Source: an uncultured Faecalibacterium sp. (lineage in GTDB: Bacteria; Bacillota; Clostridia; Oscillospirales; Ruminococcaceae). From it: a stretch of DNA of 16,465 nucleotides. Shown here in pieces: positions 5,575 to 12,738 of the stretch. Under the pieces are notes generated by a model, which saw nothing but the letters and a program-made list of their open reading frames with translations, was not told the origin of the DNA and made no database searches. The stretch lies in assembly GCA_934525845.1 (NCBI GenBank), contig CAKSZS010000042.1, forward strand, positions 1-16,465, in the 5' to 3' direction. Position 1 is the stretch's first letter. Every line of letters starts with the position of its first letter. The position numbers and the translations under genes were made by a program.

Positions 5575-5919
5575 ATGGCAGAAATTTATCGTGGCACCGG
5601 TTGGAGTTCTGACCTGATCGGTGAAACCAAAAATGGCACCGTCTACCGCGGCACTGGATGGAGTTCCGATGCCGTCGGCGAATACAAGGACGGCACTATT
5701 TACCGTGGGCTTGGCCTGCACTCAGACGCCATCGGTGAGTATAAGAACGGCACCATTTATACCGGGCTTGGTCTGCATTCCCGTGAAGTTGGTGAGTACA
5801 AGGATGGAACCATTTACCGTGGAACCGGCTGGCACTCCACTGCAATTGGCGAATATAAGGACGGTTCGGACGGTGTAGCCGCCGCTGCGCTCCTGCTCCT
5901 TGCCGCCGACCTGCTGTAA
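5575..5919 (+). CDS. Tandem 19-residue repeat protein with hydrophobic C-terminus
   Basis: This 114-residue protein consists of five tandem repeats of 19 residues (5584-5868) on the pattern [IV]Y[RT]G[TL]G[WL][SH]Sxx[IV]GE[YT]K[DN]G[TS]. A short alanine/leucine-rich tail, VAAAALLLLAADLL, follows. The ATG at 5575 has AAGGAG at 5 nt. An upstream in-frame ATG at 5542 overlaps the previous gene and lacks a ribosome site. The repeats resemble short beta-hairpin units of the kind that close into small symmetric beta folds, such as the 4-fold beta flower domain; that comparison is from memory and unverified. The start lies 11 nt after the preceding stop codon, so both genes form one operon. A strong terminator follows. 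The function is unknown. Confidence 0.78.
   Translation: MAEIYRGTGWSSDLIGETKNGTVYRGTGWSSDAVGEYKDGTIYRGLGLHSDAIGEYKNGTIYTGLGLHSREVGEYKDGTIYRGTGWHSTAIGEYKDGSDGVAAAALLLLAADLL
5584..5868 (+). repeat. Five in-frame 57-bp coding repeats
   Basis: The units start at 5584, 5641, 5698, 5755 and 5812, each exactly 57 bp. At the DNA level they diverge mainly at third codon positions while the protein pattern is kept. This indicates selection on the protein and makes a recent slippage artefact unlikely. Confidence 0.9.
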
Positions 5920-5936
5920 GTATTTTCAAAACACGC

Positions 5937-5980
5937 AAAAAGCACCTGCCGTGGAAAAATCTCCACAGCAGGTGCTTTTC
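5937..5980. terminator. Bidirectional terminator
   Basis: AAAGCACCTGC and GCAGGTGCTTT form a long stem around an inner GGA/TCC pairing. T-rich bases follow in the plus direction and TTTTTGCG in the minus direction. It ends both the repeat-protein operon and the convergent rmlB transcript. Confidence 0.85.
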
Positions 5981-6005
5981 TTTGCTTTCAGTGCTTTACA
6001 GGCTA

Positions 6006-7070
6006 TTACTTATTCTTGTACATATCCTGATAGTAGTTCTGGTAATCGCCGCTGGTGACGTGATCCATCCACTCCTGATGATTCAGGTACCAGTCGATGG
6101 TCAGCACGATGCCTTTTTCAAAGGGAGTCTCGGGGTACCAGCCCAGATCGTTCTTGATCTTGGTGGGGTCGATGCCGTAACGGCGGTCATGGCCCAGACG
6201 ATCTGCAACGTGCTTGATGAGGTCCTCGCTGATGCCCTCGTCCTGCAGACGGTCATGCAGCTGGCTGATGATGGTCTTGACGATGAAGATGTTGGGGCGC
6301 TCGTTGTGGCCGCCCACATTGTACACCTCGCCGACCTTGCCGCCATTGCACACCATGTCGATGGCCTTGCAGTGATCCTCCACATACAGCCAGTCGCGGA
6401 TCTGCATACCGTCGCCGTAGACAGGCAGCTGCTTGTGGTGCTTGACGTTGTTGATCATCAGGGGGATCAGCTTCTCCGGGAACTGGTAGGGGCCGTAGTT
6501 GTTGGAGCAGCGGGTGATGTTCACAGGCATTCCGTAGGTGTCGTGGAACGCCATGACAAACATATCCGCGCTGGCCTTGGAGGAAGAATAGGGGCTGTGG
6601 GGGCACAGCGGAGTGGTCTCCATGAAGAAGCCCTCGGCACCCAGAGCGCCGTACACCTCATCGGTGGACACCTGCAGGTACTTCTTGCCCTCTTTCCAGG
6701 TCTTGGCGTCGGCATCGTACCAGGCTTCCTTGGCGCGCTGCAGCAGGTTGACGGTGCCCATCACGTTGCTCTGCACAAAGATCTCCGGGTTCTTGATGGA
6801 GCGGTCCACATGGCTCTCGGCGGCAAAGTTGATGACGTAATCGAAATCATACTTTTGGAACAGGCTCTCCACCAGTTCCTTGTCGCAGATATCGCCCTGC
6901 ACGAACACATGGCGGGGGTCACCCTCCACGTCCTTCAGGTTTTCCAGGTTGCCGGCGTAGGTCAGCTTATCCAGGTTGACCAGCAGGATCTCCGGGTACT
7001 TCTTGAGCATATAATGCACAAAGTTGGAACCAATAAAGCCGGCACAGCCGGTGATCAGATAGGTTTTCAT
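6006..7070 (-). CDS. rmlB: dTDP-glucose 4,6-dehydratase
   Basis: RmlB (RfbB) converts dTDP-glucose to dTDP-4-keto-6-deoxyglucose, the second step of dTDP-L-rhamnose synthesis, using bound NAD+. The 354-residue protein has the extended SDR signature TGCAGFIGSN (about 7-16), the dehydratase motif STDEVYG with its catalytic Asp-Glu, and the YSSSK catalytic Tyr-Lys motif. It ends in a typical WYLNHQEW region. The start is the ATG before MKTYLITG, with GAGGAA 9 nt upstream. A longer in-frame ORF begins inside the neighbouring repeat element and should not be used. It is the last gene of the rml block, separated from rmlD by 176 nt holding that repeat. A terminator follows shortly after the stop. 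Confidence 0.96.
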   Translation of the reverse strand: MKTYLITGCAGFIGSNFVHYMLKKYPEILLVNLDKLTYAGNLENLKDVEGDPRHVFVQGDICDKELVESLFQKYDFDYVINFAAESHVDRSIKNPEIFVQSNVMGTVNLLQRAKEAWYDADAKTWKEGKKYLQVSTDEVYGALGAEGFFMETTPLCPHSPYSSSKASADMFVMAFHDTYGMPVNITRCSNNYGPYQFPEKLIPLMINNVKHHKQLPVYGDGMQIRDWLYVEDHCKAIDMVCNGGKVGEVYNVGGHNERPNIFIVKTIISQLHDRLQDEGISEDLIKHVADRLGHDRRYGIDPTKIKNDLGWYPETPFEKGIVLTIDWYLNHQEWMDHVTSGDYQNYYQDMYKNK

Positions 7071-7107
7071 ATTGTATATTTCCTCAAATTCATCGTTGCT
7101 GAATACG

Positions 7108-7231
7108 CCCTCATCCGTCATTGCTGCGCAATGCCACCTTCCCCCGTCCGGGGGAAGGCTTGACGAGCACTACCGTACCATAAGGCTCCCCCCAGTCGGG
7201 GGAAGCTGTCACCGGAGGTGACTGATGAGGG
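7108..7231. repeat. Palindromic repeat between rmlD and rmlB
   Basis: The ends CCCTCATCCGTCA and TGACTGATGAGGG match as inverted repeats at 12 of 13 positions. Inside are two C-run/G-run hairpins: CCTTCCCCC...GGGGGAAGG near 7137-7158 and CTCCCCC...GGGGGAAG near 7185-7204. It belongs with the elements at 3557-3773 and 10152-10199. It sits inside an operon and may weaken read-through into rmlB. Confidence 0.75.
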
Positions 7232-7246
7232 TGCTTCCTTGCAAAA

Positions 7247-8164
7247 TCAGTCTTTCATTCCGTTGTCGCCGTCCCAGTGGGCGAAGAAGCAGGCCAGTGC
7301 ATCCTTCCAGTCACGGACGTCGTTGCCCACGGTGCAGCGCAGCATCCGGTTGTCCAGAGCGCTCCACTTGGGGCGGTCGGCACTGTCCGGGTGCTTTGCC
7401 TTGTACTCCGCACTGGTACAGGGAGCCACGGTGGCGTCCACCCCGGACAGGCGGATGATCTCGGAAGCGAAATCATACCAGGAGCACACACCCTCGCCGG
7501 TGCAGTGGTACAGACCATACTCGTGGGTCACGCACAGCTGCAGGATCTCGTGGGCCAGGTCCACCGCGTTGGTGGGGTTGCCGCACTGGTCGTTGACCAC
7601 TTCCAGCTTGCCGAACTTCCTGCCGGCGTTGACGATGGTCTTGACGAAGTTCTTGCCATAGTAGCTGTACAGCCAGGCCGTGCGCACGATGAAGTGGCGG
7701 TGGCAGAACTGCTCCACATACTTTTCGCCCATGAGCTTGGTGGAGCCGTAGGCGCTGATGGGGCCGGGAAGGGTGGCCTCGTCCTGCGGGATGCCGCCGT
7801 TCTCGCGGCCGGAGAACACATAGTCGGTGGAAACGTGCACCAGGCGGGCGCCGGTCTTTTCGGCGGCCTGAGCCAGGTTGCGGGGACCCAAGGCGTTGGC
7901 CTTGAAGGCAGCGTCGTGGTTCACCTCGCAGCCGTCCACGTTGGTGTAGGCGGCGCAGTTGATGATGACATCCGGGCGGTTGCGGCGGATGAACTCATCC
8001 ACCATCCGGTAGTTGGAAATATCCAGCTCCGGCAGGTCCACCGGCAGAACGGTGGCGTTGAGCAGCTTTTCGGGGATAGGGCCGATCTCGCTGCGTCCTT
8101 CCCGCAGCTGCTTGAGGATCTCGGTGCCCAACTGCCCCTTGCAGCCGGTAACAATGATTTTCAT
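7247..8164 (-). CDS. rmlD: dTDP-4-dehydrorhamnose reductase
   Basis: RmlD (RfbD) reduces dTDP-4-keto-L-rhamnose to dTDP-L-rhamnose with NAD(P)H. The 305-residue protein begins MKIIVTGCKGQLGTEI, the nucleotide-binding glycine motif. It shows DVIINCAAYTNVD, HVSTDYVFSG, the catalytic YGSTKLMGE Tyr-Lys pair and the family phrase VVNDQCGNPT. Length and order of motifs are normal. AGAGAGG lies 9 nt before the ATG. It starts 21 nt after rmlA and is clearly co-transcribed with it. The enzyme that normally supplies its substrate, RmlC, is not encoded nearby. Confidence 0.96.
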   Translation of the reverse strand: MKIIVTGCKGQLGTEILKQLREGRSEIGPIPEKLLNATVLPVDLPELDISNYRMVDEFIRRNRPDVIINCAAYTNVDGCEVNHDAAFKANALGPRNLAQAAEKTGARLVHVSTDYVFSGRENGGIPQDEATLPGPISAYGSTKLMGEKYVEQFCHRHFIVRTAWLYSYYGKNFVKTIVNAGRKFGKLEVVNDQCGNPTNAVDLAHEILQLCVTHEYGLYHCTGEGVCSWYDFASEIIRLSGVDATVAPCTSAEYKAKHPDSADRPKWSALDNRMLRCTVGNDVRDWKDALACFFAHWDGDNGMKD

Positions 8165-8185
8165 AACAGAATGCCTCTCTTATGC

Positions 8186-9073
8186 TTAGTATCGCAGCTT
8201 TCCGTCTGCAACGTTCTTCAGGTGCTGGCCGTAAGGGCTCTTGCCATAGCGCTCGGCGCTTGCCAGCAGGGTCTCGCGGTCAATCCAGCCATACTTGAAG
8301 GCGATCTCCTCCGGGGCGCTGATCTTGATGCCCTGGCGCTTCTCGATCATGCGCACAAAGTCGGCAGCGTCCACCAGGCTGTCCATCGTGCCGGTATCCA
8401 GCCAGGCAAAGCCGCGGCCCAGCAGCTGGACATCCAGCTCGTCCTTCTTCAGGTACATATCGTTCAGGGTGGTGATCTCCAGTTCGCCGCGGGCCGAAGG
8501 CTTGACCTGCTTGGCCATCTGAACGACTTCCTTGTTGTAGAAATACAGGCCGGTGATGGCGTAATTGCTCTTGGGGTGCTGGGGCTTTTCCTCCACGCTC
8601 AGCACCTTGCCGTCCTTGTCGAACTCCACGATGCCGAAGCGCTCGGGATCCGGCACATAGTAGCCGAACACAGTGCAGCGGCCCTTGGTCTCTGCGTTGG
8701 AAGCAGCCGTTTTCAGGATCTTGGAGAAGCCGTTGCCGTAGAAAATATTATCGCCCAGGATCATGGCACAGCAGTCATCGCCGATGAACTCCTCACCCAG
8801 GATAAAGGCCTGTGCCAGGCCGTCCGGCGAGGGCTGGACTTTGTACTGCAGATGGATGCCGTACTGGCTGCCATCGCCCAGCAGCGCCTCAAAGCGGGGC
8901 GTATCGGTGGGGGTGGAAATGATCAGGATGTCCTGAATGCCTGCCAGCATGAGGGTGGACAGGGGGTAGTAGATCATCGGCTTGTCGTAGACCGGCAGCA
9001 GCTGTTTGCTGGTGACCATGGTCAGCGGGTAAAGCCGGGTGCCGGCACCGCCGGCAAGAATGATACCTTTCAT
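8186..9073 (-). CDS. rmlA: Glucose-1-phosphate thymidylyltransferase
   Basis: RmlA (RfbA) makes dTDP-glucose from dTTP and glucose-1-phosphate, the entry step of the rhamnose pathway. The 295-residue protein starts MKGIILAGGAGTRLYPLT, the nucleotidyltransferase signature. QLLPVYDKPMIYYPLSTLMLAGI, the GDNIFYG metal-binding segment and YAITGLYFYN follow as in the family. LDTGTMDSLVDAADFV near the C-terminus is also typical. AAAGGAG lies 8 nt before the ATG. It leads the rmlA-rmlD-rmlB block and has its own promoter region, since a terminator separates it from the glycosyltransferase upstream. Confidence 0.97.
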   Translation of the reverse strand: MKGIILAGGAGTRLYPLTMVTSKQLLPVYDKPMIYYPLSTLMLAGIQDILIISTPTDTPRFEALLGDGSQYGIHLQYKVQPSPDGLAQAFILGEEFIGDDCCAMILGDNIFYGNGFSKILKTAASNAETKGRCTVFGYYVPDPERFGIVEFDKDGKVLSVEEKPQHPKSNYAITGLYFYNKEVVQMAKQVKPSARGELEITTLNDMYLKKDELDVQLLGRGFAWLDTGTMDSLVDAADFVRMIEKRQGIKISAPEEIAFKYGWIDRETLLASAERYGKSPYGQHLKNVADGKLRY

Positions 9074-9251
9074 GTTTGTGCACTCCTTTAAATTTTCTCA
9101 AAAAGTTGTGCAGCTGTACGCGCACCGAACCCGGGCAGCCGGGCCGGAACACGTATGGATTCAAAGCGGAGCTGCGTCCGCTGTCAACTTGTTCACCACT
9201 GTCCTCTCCTGCAAAAGGAGATAACAGTTCACTTTATTTTACTATCAATTC
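9074..9251 (-). promoter_or_regulatory. Upstream region of rmlA with a candidate promoter
   Basis: On the minus strand TTGACA (about 9182-9187) is followed after 17 nt by TTGAAT, a moderate -10. The leader to rmlA would be about 80 nt and GC-rich. I see no known riboswitch pattern and no gene in this stretch. Confidence 0.45.
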
Positions 9252-9305
9252 ACATAAAAAGCAAGAAAGAACGGCCCTTCCGGCAAAATTTCCGGAAAAG
9301 CCGTT
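9252..9305 (-). terminator. Terminator after the small glycosyltransferase
   Basis: AACGGC/GCCGTT, with inner TTCCGG/CCGGAA, forms a stem (9270-9305) followed in the minus direction by CTTTCTTGCTTTTT. It separates the glycosyltransferase transcript from rmlA. Confidence 0.75.
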
Positions 9306-9321
9306 GCAAAAATTTTTTATC

Positions 9322-10113
9322 TTACCACGCAAAGCCCCACTTGGAAAAATAACGCAGCAGACTGCGCAGCTGCCACAGAAAGGGCTTCAGACTGCGGTGG
9401 GCGGCCCGGTGCCAGGCATGGATGGCCGTGTACTGGGGCACCAAATACGCCTTGCCCTTTGTGCGCATCTTCTGGGTCAGGTCGGCGTCCTCCACATACA
9501 TAAAGTAGTGCTCGTCAAAGCCCCCCACCGCCTTGAAGGCTGCGGTTTCCACCGCCGAAAAGCTGCCGGTGCAAAACTCGATCTCAGTGGGCTGGGTCAG
9601 GTCCCGGTCCGCCATGAGGTAGCGTTCGTTGTACTTGGCCCAGAACTTCAGGCAGGGCAGCTGGCGGTAGACCATGGCCCGCACATTGCACCGGCGTAGC
9701 GGTAGCCGCTGGGGCTGCCCGTCCGGAAAGGTCAGGGCCGGGCGGGCCATCACCACACCGGGGTGCTGTACCATCCAGTCTGCCAGGTCGCTCAGGGTGT
9801 CGGCGGTGAGCTGGATGTCCGGGTTCAGGATAAAATGCACCCGGCTCTGCAGCAGCGAAAGCACGGTGTTGTGGCCGGTGCCGAAGCCGCCGTTCTCCAT
9901 CCGGCAGAGCACCTGCACCTTCTGGTCGGGCCGGATGCGCAGGGTGCCGTCCCGGGCGGCTTCGGTCAGGCGCTGGCCGCTGCCGTCCGGGCTGGCATTG
10001 TCCACCAGATACAGCGTCAGCGGATGGCGGCGGGTGCAGTCCAGCACGGTCTGGGCCGCCCGCAGGGCCTCCTCTGCGCCGTTATAAACTACGATACAGG
10101 CTGAAAGTTCCAC
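9322..10113 (-). CDS. GT2 family glycosyltransferase, rhamnosyltransferase-like
   Basis: This 263-residue cytosolic or membrane-associated enzyme should transfer a sugar from a nucleotide donor to a glycan. GT-A features are ACIVVYNG at the N-terminus, VDNASPDGSG, the DxD-like NPDIQ (after FIL), and FMYVEDADLTQKM near the C-terminus. These resemble WbbL-type rhamnosyltransferases, and the adjacent rml genes make dTDP-rhamnose a reasonable donor (inference). The start is placed at GTG 10113 because AGAGGA lies about 7 nt upstream. A TTG eight codons earlier has no good ribosome site. The final residues are basic and aromatic (RSLLRYFSKWGFAW), which could favour membrane contact. It follows the large glycosyltransferase after 85 nt that contain a palindromic repeat. 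Confidence 0.88.
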   Translation of the reverse strand: MELSACIVVYNGAEEALRAAQTVLDCTRRHPLTLYLVDNASPDGSGQRLTEAARDGTLRIRPDQKVQVLCRMENGGFGTGHNTVLSLLQSRVHFILNPDIQLTADTLSDLADWMVQHPGVVMARPALTFPDGQPQRLPLRRCNVRAMVYRQLPCLKFWAKYNERYLMADRDLTQPTEIEFCTGSFSAVETAAFKAVGGFDEHYFMYVEDADLTQKMRTKGKAYLVPQYTAIHAWHRAAHRSLKPFLWQLRSLLRYFSKWGFAW

Positions 10114-10151
10114 CAGAGTTCCTCTTTTCGTTTTCAATCAGTTTTCCGAAC

Positions 10152-10199
10152 ACAGCTCCCCCTTTCGGGGGAGCCGTCTGCGCAGCAGACTGAGAGGGT
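10152..10199. repeat. Short copy of the genus-type palindromic repeat
   Basis: AGCTCCCCC...GGGGGAGC followed by GTCTGC-GCAGAC and CTGAGAGGGT reproduces one end of the 217-bp element at 3557-3773. It abuts the stop codon of the large glycosyltransferase, so the gene end and the repeat end coincide. The opposite terminal repeat is missing, so this is a solo end or a minimal form. Confidence 0.7.
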
Positions 10200-12622
10200 C
10201 ACTCCAGCGGCTTGATGTCGAAGGTGAAGTCCTCCTTCATCAGGTCAAAGTTCGGGTTCAGGCAGGGGTCCCCGGCGGCCAGCTGCTTGGCCCACCGCTG
10301 CTGGAACCGCTTCACTTCCGACTCAAAGCGCTTGCGCTTGGCCGGGCTCTCGTCCAGGCCGCGGCTCTTGCTCTCGTAGTGATACAGCTGGGCAAAGGGG
10401 GTAAAGACATTGGTATACCCGGCCTCCCGCACGCGGACGCAGAAGTCCACATCGTTGAAGGCCACAGCAAAACTCTCGTCCAGGCCGTTCACCTCGTCGT
10501 ACACGCTCTTGCGCACCATCAGGCAGGCAGCGGTCACGGCATAGACATCCTGCGCATAGACCAGACGGCCCATGTAGCCGGGGTGTCCCACCGGGAAGTT
10601 TTTATGCATATGTGCGGCCAGCGTCAGGAAGCCGAAGCCGATGCCGGCGTGCTGGATGGTGTTGTCCGGATACAGCAGCTTGGCGCCCACACAGCCCACG
10701 CGGTCCTGCTGGGCATACATGACCATTTCCTCGATCCAGCGCGGAGCGATGACCTCGGTGTCGTTGTTGAGCAGCAGGAGGTATTCGCCCCTGGCTTCTC
10801 TGGCGCCGAAGTTGTTCAGGGCGCTGTAGTTGAAGCCCGTGCCCTTCCAGTACAGCACCCGCAGGTTGTCCGGGTGCTCCTTCTGCAGCTGGTCATAGAA
10901 CCGGAAGGTCTCTTCCTCCCTGCTGTTGTTCTCAATGATGAGGATCTCAAAATCCGGATAGGTCGTTTTGCGGTAAATGGAATCCACACAGGTGCGCAGA
11001 TCCGCGGAATGGTCACAGCTGGGGATCAGGATGCTCACCTTGCCGGGCTTGGTGATGGTGTAATCCGTCTTGTAGAAGCCCGGGGTGTTGGGGATCATGG
11101 TCACGTCATCCACCGGCACGCCCACGCGCTTGTAGTGGGCACGCAGGGCCTTCATGGCGGCTTCCAGACAGTACATCTTGGCGGAAATGTTGCTGGCCAC
11201 ACTGGTAGGGCTGGAACGCCAGTAGTACAGCAGGTGCGGGATGTGCACCACCTTTTTGGCCTGTTCGGTCAGGCGCAGGTACAGGTCATAGTCCTGGCTG
11301 CCGTTGAACTCGGCACGCTCATCACCGCCCACCTGCGCCAGAAGCTTTGCGCTGAAGACGCTCAGATGGCAGATGTAGTTGTTGGAGCGCAGGTTGTCCA
11401 GCATATAATCCGGCTTGAAGTGATATACCGTCAGATGGTCGATGTCGCCCTCAAAGGTCACTTCATCGGTATAGACAAAATCCGCGCCCTGCTCGGCAAT
11501 GGCCTGCGCCACATACCACAGGGCACAGGGATGCAGGATGTCATCATGATCCAGCAGGGCGACGTACTCGCCCCTGACCATGGCAAAGCCCTGGTTCGTG
11601 TTGCCCGCGATGCCGTCATTCTTGTCCAGTTTCTGGTAGCGGATGCGGGGATCGGACGCCGCACGGGCTTTCACGGTCTGGCCCACCGAGGCATCCTGTC
11701 CGGCATCCACCATGCACAGCTCCCAGCTGCGGTAGCTCTGGTTCTGCACCGAGTCCAGCAGCTCCACCAGAAACTGCTGCGGGGTGTTGTACAGCGGCAC
11801 CACAATGCTGATGAGGGGGGCATCCGGCTGGTTTGCCGCCTGCTTTACCAGCAGCTCTGCGCTGGCAAAGCGGTCTGCGGGCATCGCCTTGCCCGGGAAG
11901 AGCTTTTTGTATTCCCGCTTGGCTTTGGCCTGCGCCATCATGCCGGAAAGGCCCACCTGCCGCAGGGCGGCAAAGAACACGAACAGCGGGAAGGTGTGCC
12001 AGAGCTGACGGCACTTGCTGACCAGATACCGCATGGGCCAGGTCAGTTTCCAGAACTGTGAATTCACCACACTGTTCAGGGTGCGTTCCAGTTCCTGTTC
12101 GTGGCTGCGGCTCAGGGACAGGTCACTGCGCAGACGCTCCAGCTGTGCCCCCTGCTCTTCCGCCGTGCGTTCTGCCCGGTCGGCACGCTCCCGCAGGGCG
12201 TCCAGCTCTTCTTCGTAGTGCACCAGCTGCTCTGCGGCATCCGGCTGCTCTGCCCCCCGGCGGAACAGGGCTGCAGCGCTGCCATTGCTCTGTGCTTTCC
12301 ATGCAAAATCCCGGTACAGCCCCTGTTTGGCCAGCCGCCCGGCGCATTCTGCCAGGGCAGTCTCCCCTTCACAGACCAGCAGCACGGTGTCCGCCGTTTT
12401 TTCCGGCAGATCTGCCCATGCCGGATCTTCCACCACCAGCAGCTCCGGCGCTTCCTGTTCAGAGACAAGCGCCGCACCGGCTTTCCTCAGGGCGTTTTCC
12501 AGCGTGCCGCTGCCGCCCAGTACCTGCACCCTGCGGGGCGCAAGCTCCCGCACGATGCGCTGTGCCAGATCCCGGCTGCGCGCCGCCTCCTGTCTGGTTT
12601 CCGTTTCCTTCTCCAACTCCAT
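10199..12622 (-). CDS. Large protein with two GT2 glycosyltransferase domains
   Basis: This protein of about 807 residues probably assembles a surface polysaccharide at the cytoplasmic face. Residues 1-130 look like a worn-down class I methyltransferase or nucleotide fold (VQVLGGSG, then LLVVED and TVLLVCEG). Residues 135-185 are a likely coiled coil. A hydrophobic stretch, LWHTFPLFVFFAALR, lies near 207-221. The first GT-A domain has SIVVPLYN (272-279) and DHDD (358-361). The second has SILIPSCDHS (530-539) and NNDTE (619-623). Linked paired GT domains of this type occur in rhamnan and O-antigen synthesis. The start is the ATG at 12622, with GGAG 6 nt upstream; an ATG at 12634 is in frame but has no spaced ribosome site. 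Donor and acceptor are unknown. Confidence 0.9.
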   Translation of the reverse strand: MELEKETETRQEAARSRDLAQRIVRELAPRRVQVLGGSGTLENALRKAGAALVSEQEAPELLVVEDPAWADLPEKTADTVLLVCEGETALAECAGRLAKQGLYRDFAWKAQSNGSAAALFRRGAEQPDAAEQLVHYEEELDALRERADRAERTAEEQGAQLERLRSDLSLSRSHEQELERTLNSVVNSQFWKLTWPMRYLVSKCRQLWHTFPLFVFFAALRQVGLSGMMAQAKAKREYKKLFPGKAMPADRFASAELLVKQAANQPDAPLISIVVPLYNTPQQFLVELLDSVQNQSYRSWELCMVDAGQDASVGQTVKARAASDPRIRYQKLDKNDGIAGNTNQGFAMVRGEYVALLDHDDILHPCALWYVAQAIAEQGADFVYTDEVTFEGDIDHLTVYHFKPDYMLDNLRSNNYICHLSVFSAKLLAQVGGDERAEFNGSQDYDLYLRLTEQAKKVVHIPHLLYYWRSSPTSVASNISAKMYCLEAAMKALRAHYKRVGVPVDDVTMIPNTPGFYKTDYTITKPGKVSILIPSCDHSADLRTCVDSIYRKTTYPDFEILIIENNSREEETFRFYDQLQKEHPDNLRVLYWKGTGFNYSALNNFGAREARGEYLLLLNNDTEVIAPRWIEEMVMYAQQDRVGCVGAKLLYPDNTIQHAGIGFGFLTLAAHMHKNFPVGHPGYMGRLVYAQDVYAVTAACLMVRKSVYDEVNGLDESFAVAFNDVDFCVRVREAGYTNVFTPFAQLYHYESKSRGLDESPAKRKRFESEVKRFQQRWAKQLAAGDPCLNPNFDLMKEDFTFDIKPLE

Positions 12623-12694
12623 GCCAATCTCCATTCCTGTGACACACTTTTATTTAAAACGCACTCCGGCGTTGTCTTGTACACAAACGTGTAT

Positions 12695-12723
12695 AGTATA
12701 CCAAATCCCGCCGGGTTTGAGAA
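12695..12723 (-). promoter_or_regulatory. Promoter of the glycosyltransferase pair
   Basis: TATACT (12695-12700) preceded by TGG gives an extended -10 on the minus strand. TTCTCA 17 nt upstream is a weak -35. The leader to the start codon is about 65 nt. Confidence 0.55.
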
Positions 12724-12738
12724 GCAATTCCCAAAATT

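Noticed and set aside
8165..8185. Missing or hidden rmlC between rmlA and rmlD
   Set aside because: The gap is only 21 nt. The rmlD-rmlB gap holds a repeat and no coding sequence with cupin epimerase features.
7277..9091. 604-residue plus-strand open frame opposite rmlD and rmlA
   Set aside because: It covers two firmly identified minus-strand genes and their junction. No domain is recognisable.
10379..12061. 560-residue plus-strand open frame opposite the large glycosyltransferase
   Set aside because: It mirrors the GC-rich codons of a gene with two well-conserved GT domains. The His/Val/Gln-rich composition is typical of an antisense frame.
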